Positions 10,450 to 25,200 of a stretch of 64,000 nt of DNA are shown here, one piece after another (position 1 is the first letter of the stretch; every line of letters starts with the position of its first letter). Under the pieces are notes generated by a model, which did no database searches, was not told the DNA's origin, and saw only the letters and a list, made by a program, of their open reading frames with translations. The translations under genes were made by a program, and so were the position numbers. Source of the stretch: Protonemura montana (taxonomy: Eukaryota > Arthropoda > Insecta > Plecoptera > Nemouridae). The stretch is from positions 3,572,001-3,636,000 of the forward strand of contig OX387608.1 of assembly GCA_947568835.1 (NCBI GenBank). The letters are read 5' to 3'.

Positions 10450-13150
10450 CCACGCCTCTATCTAGGCCCCTCCCCCATCCTCTTGTCAAGCCACTGTGGG
10501 GCTTCACTAGTTGACTTGCGGTCGAATTCACCTGCGAAGTTTAAATGTTTGGTAATCGACGTTTAAGGGAGATTTAGAGCGAAATTTATTTCTCAGTTGG
10601 CTGACATTTTGAAATATTTGAGTGAGATGCTTAGATAAATACACAAAAAAGTTATTAATTTTAATTTCTTGATTATATAGGAAGTCAGTATGATCACACA
10701 AAAGAAATTTTATTTTGCAACCGTTGCTTTATCGTTGTTTCATATTTAAACGTGGATAGATGACGGTGTTAAATAAAAAATTAAAAAATAAGAAGTCCCA
10801 AAGATATTTTTTATGCGTTTCCATGTCACCAAATATTCCATTTTGAAGCAAACGCATTGTTGAAAATGACATTGTTTTGGTTTTTGTTATTCAAAATACC
10901 GCAAATTACTGCGGCTGTTGAAATCATCCCTGAACGTCGTTTACGTGCGTTTTAAACGGCGTTGGTGAAACCGGTCGTGATATATTCAAAAGCTGTTAGG
11001 GTGACATTCTATCGACGGCACGGTTTTCGACTTTAATACTTTAGTTTATCTGGAAGTGTCAACAGTATTAACATTAACCTAAAAAGAGTTAAGAATTGGG
11101 AAGTAGGAAACATAGCTCTCAGAGGTGTAAATTGCTGAGAGATTTTACGACGTTTCTCCTATTACAAGAGTGATTAGAATAAAATGTTAATAGGGTGCAA
11201 AGAAAGAGGGAGCACAACTTGCCGGAGAAGACAATTTGCATTGCAATGTGCACTTTTCAAACAAGTCGACTCGTCAAAAAAGTTAAATTTCTCGGAAATT
11301 CTAGAAATTTTTCAACAAATGCACCATGCTACGTCAATTTTTGCGCTCCCTCTCTCTTTCAGAGGGATTATACTGAGAATACAATGACTGTGACATCGTC
11401 ATTCTATTCTCAGACGAACAAGGCAGAAGCAGAAACGGCAGAACGCTTCTTTTCTTCGCTCGTAATCGATAATATTTAACGCTGTGAGATACGTTTCCTC
11501 CTTTTCTTTCCCCAAATGATAAACCATCATTTTGGCTTTTGGCTCCGAGTTTTTTTTTATAAAACAAGTTTTTTTTTGTGCAAGAAAACTTGCAAACAAA
11601 TGCGCTATTTGAACTGTCGGAGTGCAGTTTTCCGATTGCCTGTTGTTAGAGTTACGATGTCTGTCGTGTGTTATTTTTTTTGCCCTCGTACGGTACTGCT
11701 TTCAGTGGTGGAAAGCGTTGATGATATACCTAAGCATAACCTTGTACCTAATATCCTGTTAAGAAGTCGATGGATTGCTTATGGGCACCAGCGACTGTTG
11801 CCATAAATTAGTTTTGTTGTGTCTTTCTAAAATACCTACGTTTACTTACCTTTGTACTTGTTTAGTGCCTAGTCAATATGCAATTTTTTTTAGAAGAATT
11901 ATCCTATTTATCTTTGCTATACTGGCTTTATTATTTACATTTGTTTACTTGAGAATAAAATGACATTGATTAAACAATTTGTTCGTTGTGACGTTTGTTG
12001 CGGGGAAGAAGGAAGGAAAGACGGGGCGCAGCGTACTGAAAAAAAATCTGTCGAGCGGTGCATTCGTGGAGAAATTTCCAGAATTTCCGAAAAATTCAAC
12101 GTTTCTGTGAGTTGCTTTTGTCATTTTTTGTGATATTCTATGACTGATTTTTTAGACTAAATAGACTATCGATAATCAATTGATTATCTCATTGAATGCA
12201 GCTGTTAGCAAGTATTGTGCATACAATATGTCTCTCAAGATATTTTACCAATGTTACTTTACCAATGCAATTTTCTTGCATCTATAATTTCGGTGGTGTC
12301 ATTGTACTATAATTTTATTCACTGACAGCTAGTGATCGATGGTTTGGGTGGGAGCAATCCCTCTCTGAGCGCTAGAGGTTTAGAATTCTAGAGGTTTTAT
12401 TTATTTATCAGTGGATTGTAAGTTACTTATGTAAAGAAACGAAACAATATGCGAAATAGAACATGTGCAAGAGTCTTTGTATAGTTTTCAACGAGTCTAA
12501 TGTGACTTTATTCTGGTGTCTTAAGGCTTCGTCTCGTGCTAAATTCCGGTACTGCAGCGACAAGAACTCCGACAAAAATTCTGCATTCGGCTCAAAGACC
12601 TCGCATCAAGCACTTGAAAATGTTGCTAGGATGCTCTGTGAGAGTTTGTTCGGAACTCTGAGGGAACACGGGTCACTTTGATTTGTCCGATTACATCTTG
12701 CTTAACGTCACATCAGTTCAGAGGCTGTTTGCGTTTTAAGTTCGGGAAATATTTATGGTTTTTAATTTATTTGTGTGTACAGTTATTCTGTGGTGCTTAA
12801 CAAGTGCCGTTTTGCTGCATTTTTTAATAGTTTGGCAGTGCAGCAAAGGCATGTAGCCTCTTTAAGTGTACTTCTGTGGCCATGTATGTCTAATCTGAAT
12901 ACATTCTCTTACCCCGGGGCTTATCAAATGGGTCTGTTTTTTTTTTGGAATTATCTCCTTTAGTAAACAGGAAGTTACTGTTTCGATGAGCGTAGCGAAA
13001 TTCAATATCACCACTTGTTTATAGTGTTTAGCCATTTTAATTCCCCGCGGCGAACTAACAGCACGGGTAACCTAACCCGCTTTGACCTAACCTATCATTG
13101 GTGTTTCTTGTGTCACATGCAGTCACATGGTAATGATTATAACCTTGGCT
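10450..13150. other. UCKL1 3' flank and spacer to FAHD2, no gene seen
   Basis: Both genes are on the plus strand. An AATAAA at 10772-10777 and another near 11955 could serve UCKL1, but the first is inside a repeat-like segment (10560-10985). Segments at 11180-11370 and 11990-12125 are copies of the dispersed family also found at 20 kb. The open frames here are short and low-complexity, and none is recognised. Confidence 0.6.
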
Positions 13151-13193
13151 TGTGTCAGGGTTCTTATCATTAGCGAACTCGTGTTCTAGCGAG

Positions 13194-16100
13194 ATGAATT
13201 CGTTCAGAGGTTTAATGCTTACATCATCTACCCGACGTCTTTTCTCGACTACCACACGACAAGCAATGAGATTTGTGCAATTTTCGACGCCAGATAAACC
13301 AGAATGCCAGCTTGGAGTTCAGCTGGATTCTTCGCGCGTTGTGAACGTTAGTTCTGAACTAAGCCCTGGTCCGAAGGGATTATTACAGATGCTGCAGGCT
13401 GGACCTAGTCTCTGGGACCGAATAGAAAAGTAGGTTTATTTATTTATTCATTTCAAACCCAGGACAATTACATGGTAACTGTATAGGTCCCGTCAGTTGT
13501 CTAGCCTAGGTAAACAGTAATATTTGCATAAGATGTAGATACATATTTTGGATGATTATAGTAAAGAATGAGAGAAACATCTATTCTAGTCGTGACATCA
13601 AACCATATCAAACTTATGTTGCAGATCGGTGTGTGATGGTGGCCTGCCAGAACTGCCGCTGTCTTCGATATCCCTGCTTGCTCCTATCACTGGTCCCGAC
13701 AAAGTGATCTGTGTGGGGCTGAACTACTTGACCCACTGTCAAGAACAGAACATCAAGCCACCAAAGGAACCCATGTTTTTCTCCAAGTTTGCTAGTTGCA
13801 TTGTTGGACCAGATGCAACTGTTGATTATCCACCTGTTACTACAGTAAGTTACTTTCACAAAGATCTTTAGAGGTAATGAATAAATACGCCTCGGTACGC
13901 CTCAGGTCCGATAAGCTGTGGAATTAGTTACCGAAGCCAGTGATGGAGACATTCTCAGTTGAATTCTTGGCAATTGCCATAATGTTACCTGACAGTGTAT
14001 AGTTGTAGCACAGGTTGTAGGCATAGCTAATTATTAGAGCCACAATTATATGGTGATGCGCGAAATCGCGAATTGTTCTTATCTCTTGTTTTTCTTACAA
14101 ATGAGTGCCATTCATTGAATTCCCATCTCAAATATATAAGAAGCTCATCGCGACATAACGCGAAATTCACGAAAAATCATCCATAACAACGAAATCAACT
14201 ATTTCCCGCGAAATCATCGCGAAATGAGCCTTTTCCCATCCAATTATCTTAAATTTCAGATAATCGTTTTTTTTTCATTTTTATCAAACTATATTTCACA
14301 TAAAATAAATAAACAAATCCCATTTGTTTTTATGCTAAATTAAGAGATAATGAAGCTATTTCACTGAAATATGTGTATTTTGCAAAACAGCCACTTAATT
14401 CCATGCAAAATATTTAAAATGTTTATTTTATCTCTCTAAACACACATTTCCATGGATTTGTCATATTCAGGTCTGTTTCTCATCAAATGCTGTCAACATT
14501 CCTAAGCTTAGGGGGTAGAAGTAGTGGGGCAAAATGTTTGCAGTAGAAAACCATTGCCATTGGTTGGCTGAATCTTCCCCTCCTTGCCATGTGAGCACCA
14601 GCACCACATGCATTCAGTCTATATAGAGATTTGCTGGGATTTCAAATTTCAATGGGGTGTAATACATTTTTGACTTTTGTGAATCAAACAAAGCAACTCT
14701 TTGTGAGTGATGGATATATTTTGATGTGTGGAATCTGGAACACCAGACTTGTCTGGGAGAAAAAAGACAATCTTGCAAAGTATGTTGTTAGTACCAGGCA
14801 GTGGGTCTAATTCAAATTCTAATGGACATAAAAATCTCAAACCCCTCATTTGCAGTTCTGACTTAGCAAAGTATTTGAGCCCCAGTGAACAGTGTTGGTG
14901 TAGAGAGGTTTTTTAGGGAAGCTACCATTGAAACTTGTTCAATGTTAAGTTTTAACAAGTAGTAGGTGTTGCTCATGCTGCCATTCAATGTCTTTCATGG
15001 TGGCATTTATGTAAAATATTTATTTGTGCTATTAATTTTGTTCCAAGTCCCTAACAAATACCGATGTTGAGGACCTACACTAAATATTTGCTTTATTGTA
15101 ATTATTATTGATCACTTCTTTATTACAGATCCCAGTGCTTACCCTAAATCATCATTCCTTTCGAATGTAGATCGCAAAAGCCCTTTTTTCTATTTAGCTA
15201 TAAACCCTAAAATTCAAATAATTAGCACTAAAATTTCGATAAAACTAATGCTAAAAACACGTTTTTTCTTTTTTTTCGTCACCTATGTCTGAAATCTGTT
15301 ATAGACATGAAATTCTGTACTTTTTCCATAACACCGCCATAACACCGAAATCCAAAAAGCTTAACACGAAATTATCGAAATCATAACACCGTAAAATCTT
15401 GGCTCTACTAATTATATCAGTCATAGCTAGCTATACAATTGTAAATGTACATATCATCAATCAATTATTTATTCAATTACAAATGGACGTATCATCTAGC
15501 GACCACTGGAGTAATACACATTAATCTGTATCCTAATAATCAAACATTGAAATTGAAATTGAAAAATGCATGAATTACATTGAATTTCAATGACATTTAG
15601 GTTTCTTGGGTCCTGGGTCCATGTTATTTCAAAACAGGGGCAGATAAACGGTTATCAGTCCCATAAGATTTTCAACAATTACCTTTTGGAATTGAAACAA
15701 CTCGCTCTGACGTGTGGATCTGTGACATGTAGCTTGTGCTGATTGGCCGTTGCTTTGCCAGATGCTGGACTGGGAGGTTGAGCTGGCGGTGGTGATAGGG
15801 GTCCGCGCTCGCTGTGTGTCCGTCGAGGACGCTATGAAGCACGTGTTCGGTTTCACGGTGGCACAGGACGTGTCGGCGAGAGACTGGCAGAAATCACGCA
15901 ACGGCAAGCAGTGGCTCCTAGGTGAGCCACGCAATTTCTCTCACTCGATATCAACTAACTCCAAATTCCTGCTCTTTTTTTGCCTTTTTCTACTTAATTG
16001 CAGACATACATCCTCCTTGAATATACATCACAAATAAACAACAATTCAGTTTCGAATAAAACTCTTCAAAAACCGGCTTTAAATCCTTACGTTTTGCAAC

Positions 16101-18809
16101 TTATACCTGTTACTTCATCAAGGGAAGGCTGCAAGTATCAAAGATATTTAAGCTCCAAAAACGTACACTCGGGATTCTAGCGGGAGCTAACCCAATCCAA
16201 GTGCCAAAGTCTTTTATAAAGATGGTTTTTATAAATAAGACCCGATTTAAAAAAATGTAACATACTGACAATGTACCTTTTACTGCATTACATGTATACT
16301 TGAAAATCCTGAACACACATACATAAGCACTCAAAAGCACTAAAACAAAAGGAACATAGGCTGTGCATGTTTGGGAAAAGTCTTATCCAAGCAGGAAAAC
16401 AGTTTTTTAACGTCTTTCCGGCAGTCTTAAAGAAACTGACCGAGAGCAAGCTCAAACAAAAATTAAAGAAGTGGCTGATAGATGAATGTTTTTATGCAAT
16501 AACCTATACGTACAATTAGAAGTATCCATAGAATTTATATGTTTGTATTTTATGTTTTATGGAATGACTTATCCAACATTAATGTATTTTAATCAATCTG
16601 CACAAATATAATTATAATTATTATTATTATTGATGAAGTAACAGGCATAAGTTGCAAAACGTCAGGAAAATCATGGTTGTTCTACTAAGCATTCTAAAAC
16701 CCAGTTTTAAAATAGCTTTTTTCAAACCCTTTTTCAAAACTAGAACAAGTAGACATGAGTCTCAACTCCAATACTAACAACAAAGTTGCATCCGTGCCTC
16801 TCAAGTGCAGCTCATAACCCCACTTCTCCGCAGGCAAGTCTATGGACAAATTTTGCCCGCTCGGACCGGCCGTTGTCACGACGGCAGAGGTCACCGACCC
16901 CCACGCGCTCCGCATCGAGTGTCGAATCAACGGCGTCACCAAGCAGGCAGGCAACACGAACGACCTTGTGCATCGCGTGCCTAACATTGTCTCGTTTCTA
17001 TCACAGTACGTTGATTTAGAGTTATTATTACAACTTTATCTGTGTTTATACTTTATCTTACATTTATAGATAGATAATGTCATATATAATATAATAATAA
17101 TAGTAAAAATAATAGTAAAATAATGGTAGTTATGGTGGTTTTGCCAAACCTTGTCTTGGGCTGCGGGTTTTTGCAGCGGCCAAACATTGGCTGTGAAAAA
17201 GATCCATCAAACGATCTTCAAGTAAATCAAGTTTTGCTTAAGTTGCAAAACGTTAGAAAAATTAGTTGTTTTTACTTAGCATTCAAAACCCAGTTCTAAA
17301 TAGGTTTTTTTTTTTATGATTAGATCCAGCCTAAAAGGGAGTAAGGGAAACCTGGTGCTGGCACATAGCCTACTCTGAAGAGCAAGGCGAGTGAAGTTGT
17401 TCACTCTAATCACTCGCCATGATAACGGTCACCCACCCAATACCTGACTCAGTGCAGTGTTGCTTAACATCGGTGACCTCACGAGGACCGGTGTTTCTAA
17501 CACGCCAAACATTTGGCTTGTTTTTTTTTGTTGATAAGTAAATATCGAGGTCCAAAAATAACCGCTAAAAGCTGTCGTTAACCCTAGCTTCTATGTTAAC
17601 ATTCGTTCTATCCTGATTTCTGCTTTCTTCCTGCAGGGTGATTACGCTGCTCCCCGGGGATGTGATTCTGACCGGGACACCTTCTGGAGTCGGAATGTTC
17701 CGTGATCCTCCTGAGTATCTCAAGGTTTGTACCCTGCCAATCGTTAACTGTGTTATTGAAGCGCGGTAATCCAAGGCTTGGTCAATGCCAATGAATGTTG
17801 GTTGATCTCATAAATGCTTGGCTGTTCGAAGTGAATACTCACAGTCACTCTGATTCTAGTGACGCTATACCACGTCACAACCTGTCAAACTCGAATAACT
17901 CCAATTTGACGTTGGATGCGTTTATTGATGTGAAATCTGATTTAAATTGCAAACAACTCAATCTACTCCTTAGAGATCTGTCATTCTCATTAAATGCACT
18001 AAAATCCTCTAAAAAACAGGTCATGATGAAGTAGAAGTATCGTGAAGAAGTATCGTAGATTAGTGTTGTACTGTGCTGCGTTTGGGAAAGTCTTTGATGT
18101 TGGAAGAGGAATGATTGCAGATTTTGGTGCAAAAATAGGGGGGATGGGAGCTGTGTGAGATGAGGGTGGTGTGGTAAGGTATTGGGTGAATTCATTTCCT
18201 GTTTCTAGTTTCGTTACTAGCTACCTGTATGAGTGTGCAAGTGAGAGTGAGGGTTTGGTGTGCAGTGATGGCTTGCCGGTTTTTCGATGGGAAATGCCGG
18301 CAATGAACCTGACTGCCTGTTTTTGGGCGCTGAATTCTTTTGACCTCGGGCAGGTGCTCTAGAAGCGAATGCCGTATGATAGGTGTGAGTGTAGATATGC
18401 GTGGTAGACTAATTTTAGGGTGTGGAGGTTGACAATTCATTTAAAACGGCAGTGAAGAAAGCAGAAGTGCTTTTAATTTTGGAAAGGTGTATAATTGAGT
18501 TTTGATGGAGTTTTAATGGGTTCTTTCTTTTTAGTATTCTTACATATCAACAAAAAAAAAGTAATCATACTATATAAAGTATTTAAAATACTTTGTGCAT
18601 TGCAAGAATTTATAATTTAGATTAGATTTCACAAAATAATTATACCCATTTTTGCTTTTCGATATTCTTGGTTTTCCCAACGCAAGTTGTAGCTGGAAAG
18701 ATGATGGAGGTTTGCAGAGTATATTTTGTGTGGCTGCTTGCAGGTCGGTGACGTCATCGAGAGCGAGATTGAGTGCCTCGGAGTTCTGCGCAACACAGTT
18801 TGCCAATGA
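13194..18809 (+). CDS. FAHD2: FAHD2-type fumarylacetoacetate hydrolase-domain protein
   Basis: FAH-fold, metal-dependent hydrolase family member, probably mitochondrial. The substrate is not settled for this subfamily. Six exons: 13194-13429, 13625-13844, 15762-15921, 16834-17005, 17637-17724 and 18744-18809, all GT-AG and in phase. They encode 313 aa, essentially the vertebrate FAHD2 length (about 314). The N-terminus is basic and Ser/Thr-rich ([14 protein letters not shown]), like a mitochondrial presequence, followed by MRFVQF. Family signatures are [25 protein letters not shown], the metal-ligand segment [30 protein letters not shown], and [14 protein letters not shown]. An in-frame ATG at 13152 would add 14 residues. 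I prefer 13194 because the presequence-like stretch starts there, but this is not certain. The two human paralogs FAHD2A and FAHD2B cannot be distinguished for an invertebrate gene. Confidence 0.95.
17325..17520 (-). mobile_element. 5S-derived SINE, minus orientation, shortened
   Basis: Reverse-complement 5S-like block with the inverse of CAGGTATTGGGTGGGTGACC, plus GGTGCTGGCAC and GAAGAGCAAGGCGAGTGAAG tail blocks. It is inside FAHD2 intron 4. The flanking intron sequence shows no gene. Confidence 0.7.
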
Positions 18810-21800
18810 GGAGGCACCGGCACTAACCCAAAACGGGAACGCTTGCTGTTCAGATCCATGTTTACCATGAATAATGTTGGGATTATAAGTGACCTTCTTT
18901 CTATTTGGTTGATCACTAATTTCCATGTGTATAATGTATAATATGTTAAAATACTAGAAGTTTGCCCAGTGCATTCACAGGTAATTTTGTTTATACTAAT
19001 GATATAATTTGCCATGAATGATGTAAGCTGATTAAGTGATGTAACTTGATTTGGGTGTTTACTGCGCCAGGAAAAAAGCCCAACGCTGTAACTAAAAAAA
19101 TATATTTTTTTTTTGTCATGTCCACAAAAAATTTGCACAGCCCATCCAGTCTAAAGTGTGCTCACGAAAAGCAGCTCTGAACTTGGGTTAACGTTATCTT
19201 TTGGTAGCAAGAATTTTTCTAAACTTTTATACCGAAATAACTCGTCAATGTTTTATTGAAGACAGAATCAGTAGTGTAGATGTGCTGGGTAGACCAATTT
19301 CAGGGTTTAGGTTGACAGGTTGACAATCCATTTAAGATGGCAAAGGAAATAAATAAATAAATAAAATAAATAGTGAAATTTTGATACTGATTGGAGATTT
19401 GAAAGTCAAATTATTTTCATTATGCTGTTTTAACCTGAACTGTCTGAAGACTTGTGGTAGATCCGTTCAAGGGGTGTACAGGGGCAGTGAAAGTTAAGTT
19501 GGTGGCTCTATGGTTTCTGTACTACACCAACATTTGTATTTAGGGAGTGACTTTAACTCGGGCTTAATTCTCACTTACCTTATTTAAAAACCGCAATCAA
19601 GCCGAACAAAATGAAGGGTGTTCGTGCAGAATCTTCATGGTTGCCGAGGAAGTAAAAAAAATCGATGTGGTATCATCCGAAGAGATCTGCAATTGAGTTG
19701 AAGTGTCTCTCGGACACTAGATTGATTGATTGATTTGTGGGGTTTAACGACGGACTGTTTTGACAACAAGCCGTGTGGCACTGGTCTAATTGCGTCAGTG
19801 GATGAGTGGGTGATGATGAAGCAAGCCTAGAAGAGAGGAGGGGAACCCGGTGCCGGCACAAGAGAGGGAATCTTCTACTGGAGGAGAATATTAGCGTGGC
19901 GTGAAATTTCTAGAATTCCTGAGTATTTTTACATTTTGGTGAGTAGCCTTTGTCATTGTTAGAGGTATTTGCTGGAGACGTAAAGCAAACTATCATCTTT
20001 AACAATGACAAGGACAACATGCTGAAATATCTGGAAATTTTAGAAATTTCTCGACAAGTGCATCACGAGACGCTAATTTTCTTCTCTGGGTTGCACTCCG
20101 TCTCTCTTTCTTTCTTCACAGGGGCATTATGAAACATGCATAACTATTTTTAAAAACTACAATAAAAAAATAACAGTCTTTTTCAAAGAGTGTTTACTCA
20201 CAGGAGAGGACTGATACAAGAGCGGTAATCTAGTACCAATTACCTAGGACCCACTGGTTGGTGTTGGCAACTAATATTAAACATATCTTCTGACCAGACG
20301 ATCAAGTACCCACAAAGAATGATCAAGTTTTGCAAAAAACTAAACCGCACGACAATTGTGTAAAGTTGTTGAACTTAGTTTTCAGATACAAAAACCGGTT
20401 GAAATACTAAATCCCTAACCGGGACGACTAGGTTTTTCACAACAAACTCTGCAGTAATGTTTGGTTAAGTTATGCTCGAAGTTATGGCTTAAAGCTGTGG
20501 GCCACCTGCTAATTTTAATCGAGTCGTTACGATATATATTGCCTCGTCGACAAAGAAGGTAGAAATGCATCTATTATTTGCATCTCATGTTCACTTCTCT
20601 AACAATGACAAATGATCGTCAAAATGTTAAAATCTTGGGAACTCTAGAAATTTCTCGACAATTGCACTACAAGACGCCTCCGAGTTGCGCTCGCTCTCTT
20701 TTTACTTCTTCACCACAACAAATATATATTTTTTTACTGCAGACTTGGTTGTGAAATTGACCAATGACTTGGCTGACTTGAATTAAATTAAGAACTTTGA
20801 CTCGGAATAAGAAACTACAACTTAGCAAGTGACATCACTGTTTTAAAAGCCAACAGAAACGTAGTACCCTCTGAAAAATTGATGTCCAAACGGTGACTCA
20901 ATCTGATCTCCACCGATCGTGGGTGTATTCCATTTGGGTATCAATTTTTGAGAGGTTATTGGTGTTTATAATAATAAAATACTTCGGACATTGCAAGCGT
21001 TTGCAATTCAAACCAGATTTCACAGAACAGGAACCTAATCCAACGATGTTGGAATAGCAGATTGTGACCAATACAGAGTTTTTTTACTTCGGTAAGTTGC
21101 GTTCCTTTTTTCCCCAAAATACACACCAGCCTTTTTGTACTCTTGGGCCCAATTTTCAGTGGTAAGTTAAGAACCAAACCGTTCGTTAATTTCTTATTTG
21201 CTTGGCAACAGCCAATCAGAAGATGCTTTTTGTTTGTTAACAATCCGTTTATCACTTTTAACAGACCGCTGAAAAACCGGCGCTTACTATTACTACGCTA
21301 GGAATGTATTTTCATCTCCTGTGCCCAGTTTTATTCCTTCTTACCTCTGATCTTCCAATTAAAGAATCAATTAAATTATTTTACCAGGTCCCATATAGGG
21401 TAAGTGCCTATATCGTTAAGATTCAATGGACAAAATACTTCCTTAACTTAGCCTACAAAACACAACTGACTAGCACTAATGGTATTCATTAACAAATTGA
21501 AATTTGTCAGCATCGAAGCTGACTAGCTTATAGCGATTGACCGACTTAATATAAGATGGTACGTTCCACTGGAATGTACAAACATAATTGACCTTGAAAC
21601 CAAGGCAAAAAACACTTGTTTTTCAAATGTGTTTAGTGTTTAAAAAAACAAGTAAAATGTAAATAGCTAAAAAAATATTATAAATAATGATTAAATTACC
21701 TTACTGTGCTGTCACAGATATAAAATCACACAAGTTTTAGGCGCAGAGATTGCAAACTATTGTAAAAGTCCATCAGGAAAAATGTCGTTGTCAATTGTGG

Positions 21801-22208
21801 TCGAGATACAAGTTCTGCCAATAATACAGAAAGCTGGCTGAGAGATTAGAGTTGCAGCAGCAATCGCCGCAAAACATGTACAACGTTTGCAGGAACCAAT
21901 CTAAATTAATGGTTTCCTTCCCTGGCAGTGAACAGTCTACCCACTAGTGTGGACCATCAAGAAATTAACACAAACAAATAAATATAACTATTCAAAATGA
22001 GATGTAAATCTATAATAAACTAAAACATAACGTAGAAACTTAATAATTACGCGTAACTAGATTCTTGCGACTAGCGTTTTTCCCAGACCAGACTGAGAGT
22101 GAAGCAATACAAAACGGTTTGACAGAAGCTTAACTTGATCGAGATCAACAGTTCCTGTACAAGATTCAGCAGTAATTAGTTTAGGGTTCAGCAGTTCTTC
22201 TCCTAGGT
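18810..22208. other. Convergent spacer FAHD2/ICA1 with SINE fragments
   Basis: No gene is recognised. AATAAA repeats near 19345-19370 could polyadenylate FAHD2. 19715-19862 is a minus-strand tail of the 5S-SINE family, starting with an ATTGATTGATTGATT microsatellite that looks like the SINE's 3' end. 19865-20125 and 20535-20715 are copies of a dispersed repeat. 20855-21030 is the tRNA-SINE family (TTGATGTCCAAACG head remnant, then ATAATAAAATACTTCGGACA). Confidence 0.55.
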
Positions 22209-25200
22209 TCAGCAGTTCCTGTCGGATGGTCCGGCGAGGGCATCTGGGTCGGAAAGTGGGTCAAGTTCTGCGAAAAGGTCGAGCCAGGGCCGCCGTTCCT
22301 TGGCTATTCCCGGCGCTGACAGGCCCTGCAAAGAACACACGTTGATTTGCTGACCCGATGTTCTTATCATGCTACCGATTACATCTACGTGAGAGCTAAT
22401 ATTTTTTAATAAATAGGAGTTATTTCCAGCAGATATGAGTGTTAACTGGTAAGATAGCAATCACAGACCCAACATTCTCACCTGCTCTGCAGCCGACTCC
22501 TTCACACCCGCAGCCGTTTCTTTGGGAGGTGGAGCCCGCGCCAGGAGTTGCGACGGTAGCACAAAGCCTTGAGCCGCCCCTTCATCCGTCCCCCAGTCGA
22601 GCAGGTTACTGTGAGCTCCGCCCCCAGCTGCCCCCGGAGTTGGGTCACCTAGGGCCAACCCTGAGAGCAGTCCTGCCCAGTCCTGTCCAGAGTCCAGACC
22701 AAAGTCCCCAAAGTCCAGGTCTCTTCCGATGTTGCCTGGATCTAATACAGGCAAGTCCCCAAAGTCACCAATCTCGAGCAGGGTCTCGTCGCTCGAGTCC
22801 GGGCACGGCTCGAAATCTCCGAGCTCGAGAAGCGGTTCGTCGCTTTGTACCGACTCGGGCTCGTCGCGGAAGTCCGGCTCGAAGAAAAGCAGTCTGCTGG
22901 AAAGAAGGCAGGAGTTGAAGGACACTAAATGAAACTCTGGTATAATCACTGATAAAGCTTGCACAGATATTCCATCCTAATGAGGCAAAGACTACCACAG
23001 ATAAAGCTTGCACAGATATTCCATCCTTATGAGGCAAAGACTACCACAGATAAGCTTGCACAGATATTCCATCCTTATGAGGCAAAGACTACCACAGATA
23101 AAGCTTGCACAGATATGCCATCCTAATGAGGCAAAGACAACTGCAGAAAAAGCTTGCACAGTTCCATCCTTATGGGGCAAAGACTATCACATATAAAGCT
23201 TGCACAGATATTCCATCCTTATGAGGCAAAGACCACCACAGATAAAGCTTTCACAGATATTCCATCCTTTTGAGGCAAAGACTACCACAGATAAAGCTTG
23301 CACAGATATTCCATCCTTATGGGGCAAAGATTACCACAGATAAAGCAAACATAACTTCCATCCTTATGAGGCAAAGACTACTATGGATAAAGCAAACATA
23401 AATTCCATCCAACTCACTGGTCCTGGTCAGTGTCTGGCTTCTCAGCCGGATCCTCGCTGCCTTCCGATGCTGGTTTGGTGACCGGGGCTGCAGTCAGTTC
23501 ACTTAACTCCTTCACGATGGTGAACTCAAACGGCTGCTCTCCTAGAGAACAAAAGCAACGACAATTAAACGCTGATCGTCAGTCAAAGAGCGTAGGAGTA
23601 ACTAGATGGACCTCTCTACGAATTAAGTTTAGACGCTTGCAAATAGTTCATTATTAACACAGCTTTGCTTATGAAATTGCAGATAGGTTGTGGATGCAAG
23701 TTTGTTCATCATTTTTTGGTGGTAATTTTCAAAGTAAAACTAAACTGTTGTAAAGTCTAGAACAACTTTGAGACAAAGAATCTTGAAGAAAAAGGCCGAG
23801 AAATTGTACGAGATTGATCAAAATCTTTCGCAGAGCGTTTTTTAATTTTTTTACTTCTTTAAAACAAAGTATTTTTAGTAGAGGTTTACAAACACAATTC
23901 GAGATGCGTTGAGAAATTTCGTTCATTTATTTTTATTTTTTTCTTAAGAAAGGGGTTTGTACCCCTCTAGCTTCTTGCAGTACTTTTGGTTCACTAAAGA
24001 CCCTATCACATTTGTACTGTAAACATTTTGCCCTGGAAACTATACCTGCAAATTCCCACATTACAAATTGTTGTAAAACTTGGTTGAAACAAAGCTCCAC
24101 CCACCTTGAAATGCGTCAGCTACGGCTGCGAAAGCTTTGGCTGCGCCGTTTGAAAACTGTGACATCGCGGCCTGGTAAAGTACGAGCGCGTGCGAGAACA
24201 TGTTGCACCGCGCCGCCGTCAGTAAGTCCGTCTTCTGCACGCAATCGCGCTTCGCAGCCTCGAACTCGGAGCGCGCAGATCGTACTTGAGCTTGTACCTG
24301 CACACGTTAAGTAACAATGTGCTCAGTCGGGTATTGGATGGGTAACCACCGAACGGTTTGGCGTGTTGGAAACAACGGTCCTCGTGAGATCACAGAAGTT
24401 AAGCAACACTGCGCTGAGTCAAGTATTGGATGGGTGACCATCATACACATGACCAGTACTGTTCGGGAGAGAGGTTAGAGGGATGAACGTTAAGCAACAC
24501 TGCGCTGAGTCAGGTATTGTATGGTTGACCACCATACACATGACCAGTTCTGTTCGGGAGAGAGATTGGAGGGATGAAAGTTAGTCCAGCAACTTCACTC
24601 GCCTTGCTTATCAACCTCTCGACAGCATGGATTTGTGGAGGAATCCTGTTGTTCGCGTTGAACCGTCCTTTGCAAGGTAGGTTAAGCCGGTGGTCCCCTT
24701 TTCGGGGGGCTTTTCGACAGAAGTAGACTTTAAGCCGACACCAGATTTTTCTCCTCCCTTCTAGACTAGGTTAGGTTCATCATCATCCTCATCATCACCC
24801 ACTCATTCACTGATGCAATTAGACCAGTGACACCTGCCCGGTTATCAAAATGTGTAGCTAAATGCTAAAACCTCCAGGTGCCAAATAATCCAAAGTCATT
24901 TCCCAAACAGCTGTCCTGCATTACCTTGCGGAACTTGTCAAGCCGGTGCCTGGTTTCAGGGTCTAGTTCGCAGGAGAGCTGCTTCATTCGCGCGAGAGCG
25001 GCTCGGTACTCGTTCCTCAGCTTCTCCATGGCACGCACGTTCTGCAGCGTGTCCTCTACAGCACGGGCACGGAACGTCTCCACCTGGAACGACCCGTTCG
25101 GGGGGCGGAATTAAGTAATAGTTCAGGGTCTTAGATCTACCCACAATCGTCGTAGCAATTGAGCTTATATGCAAAAGCAATTATTTTGACAATTTAACTA

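Noticed and set aside
22439-22918. 159-codon plus-strand frame
   Set aside because: Antisense of the GC-rich ICA1 exon, which has clear homology and splice sites.
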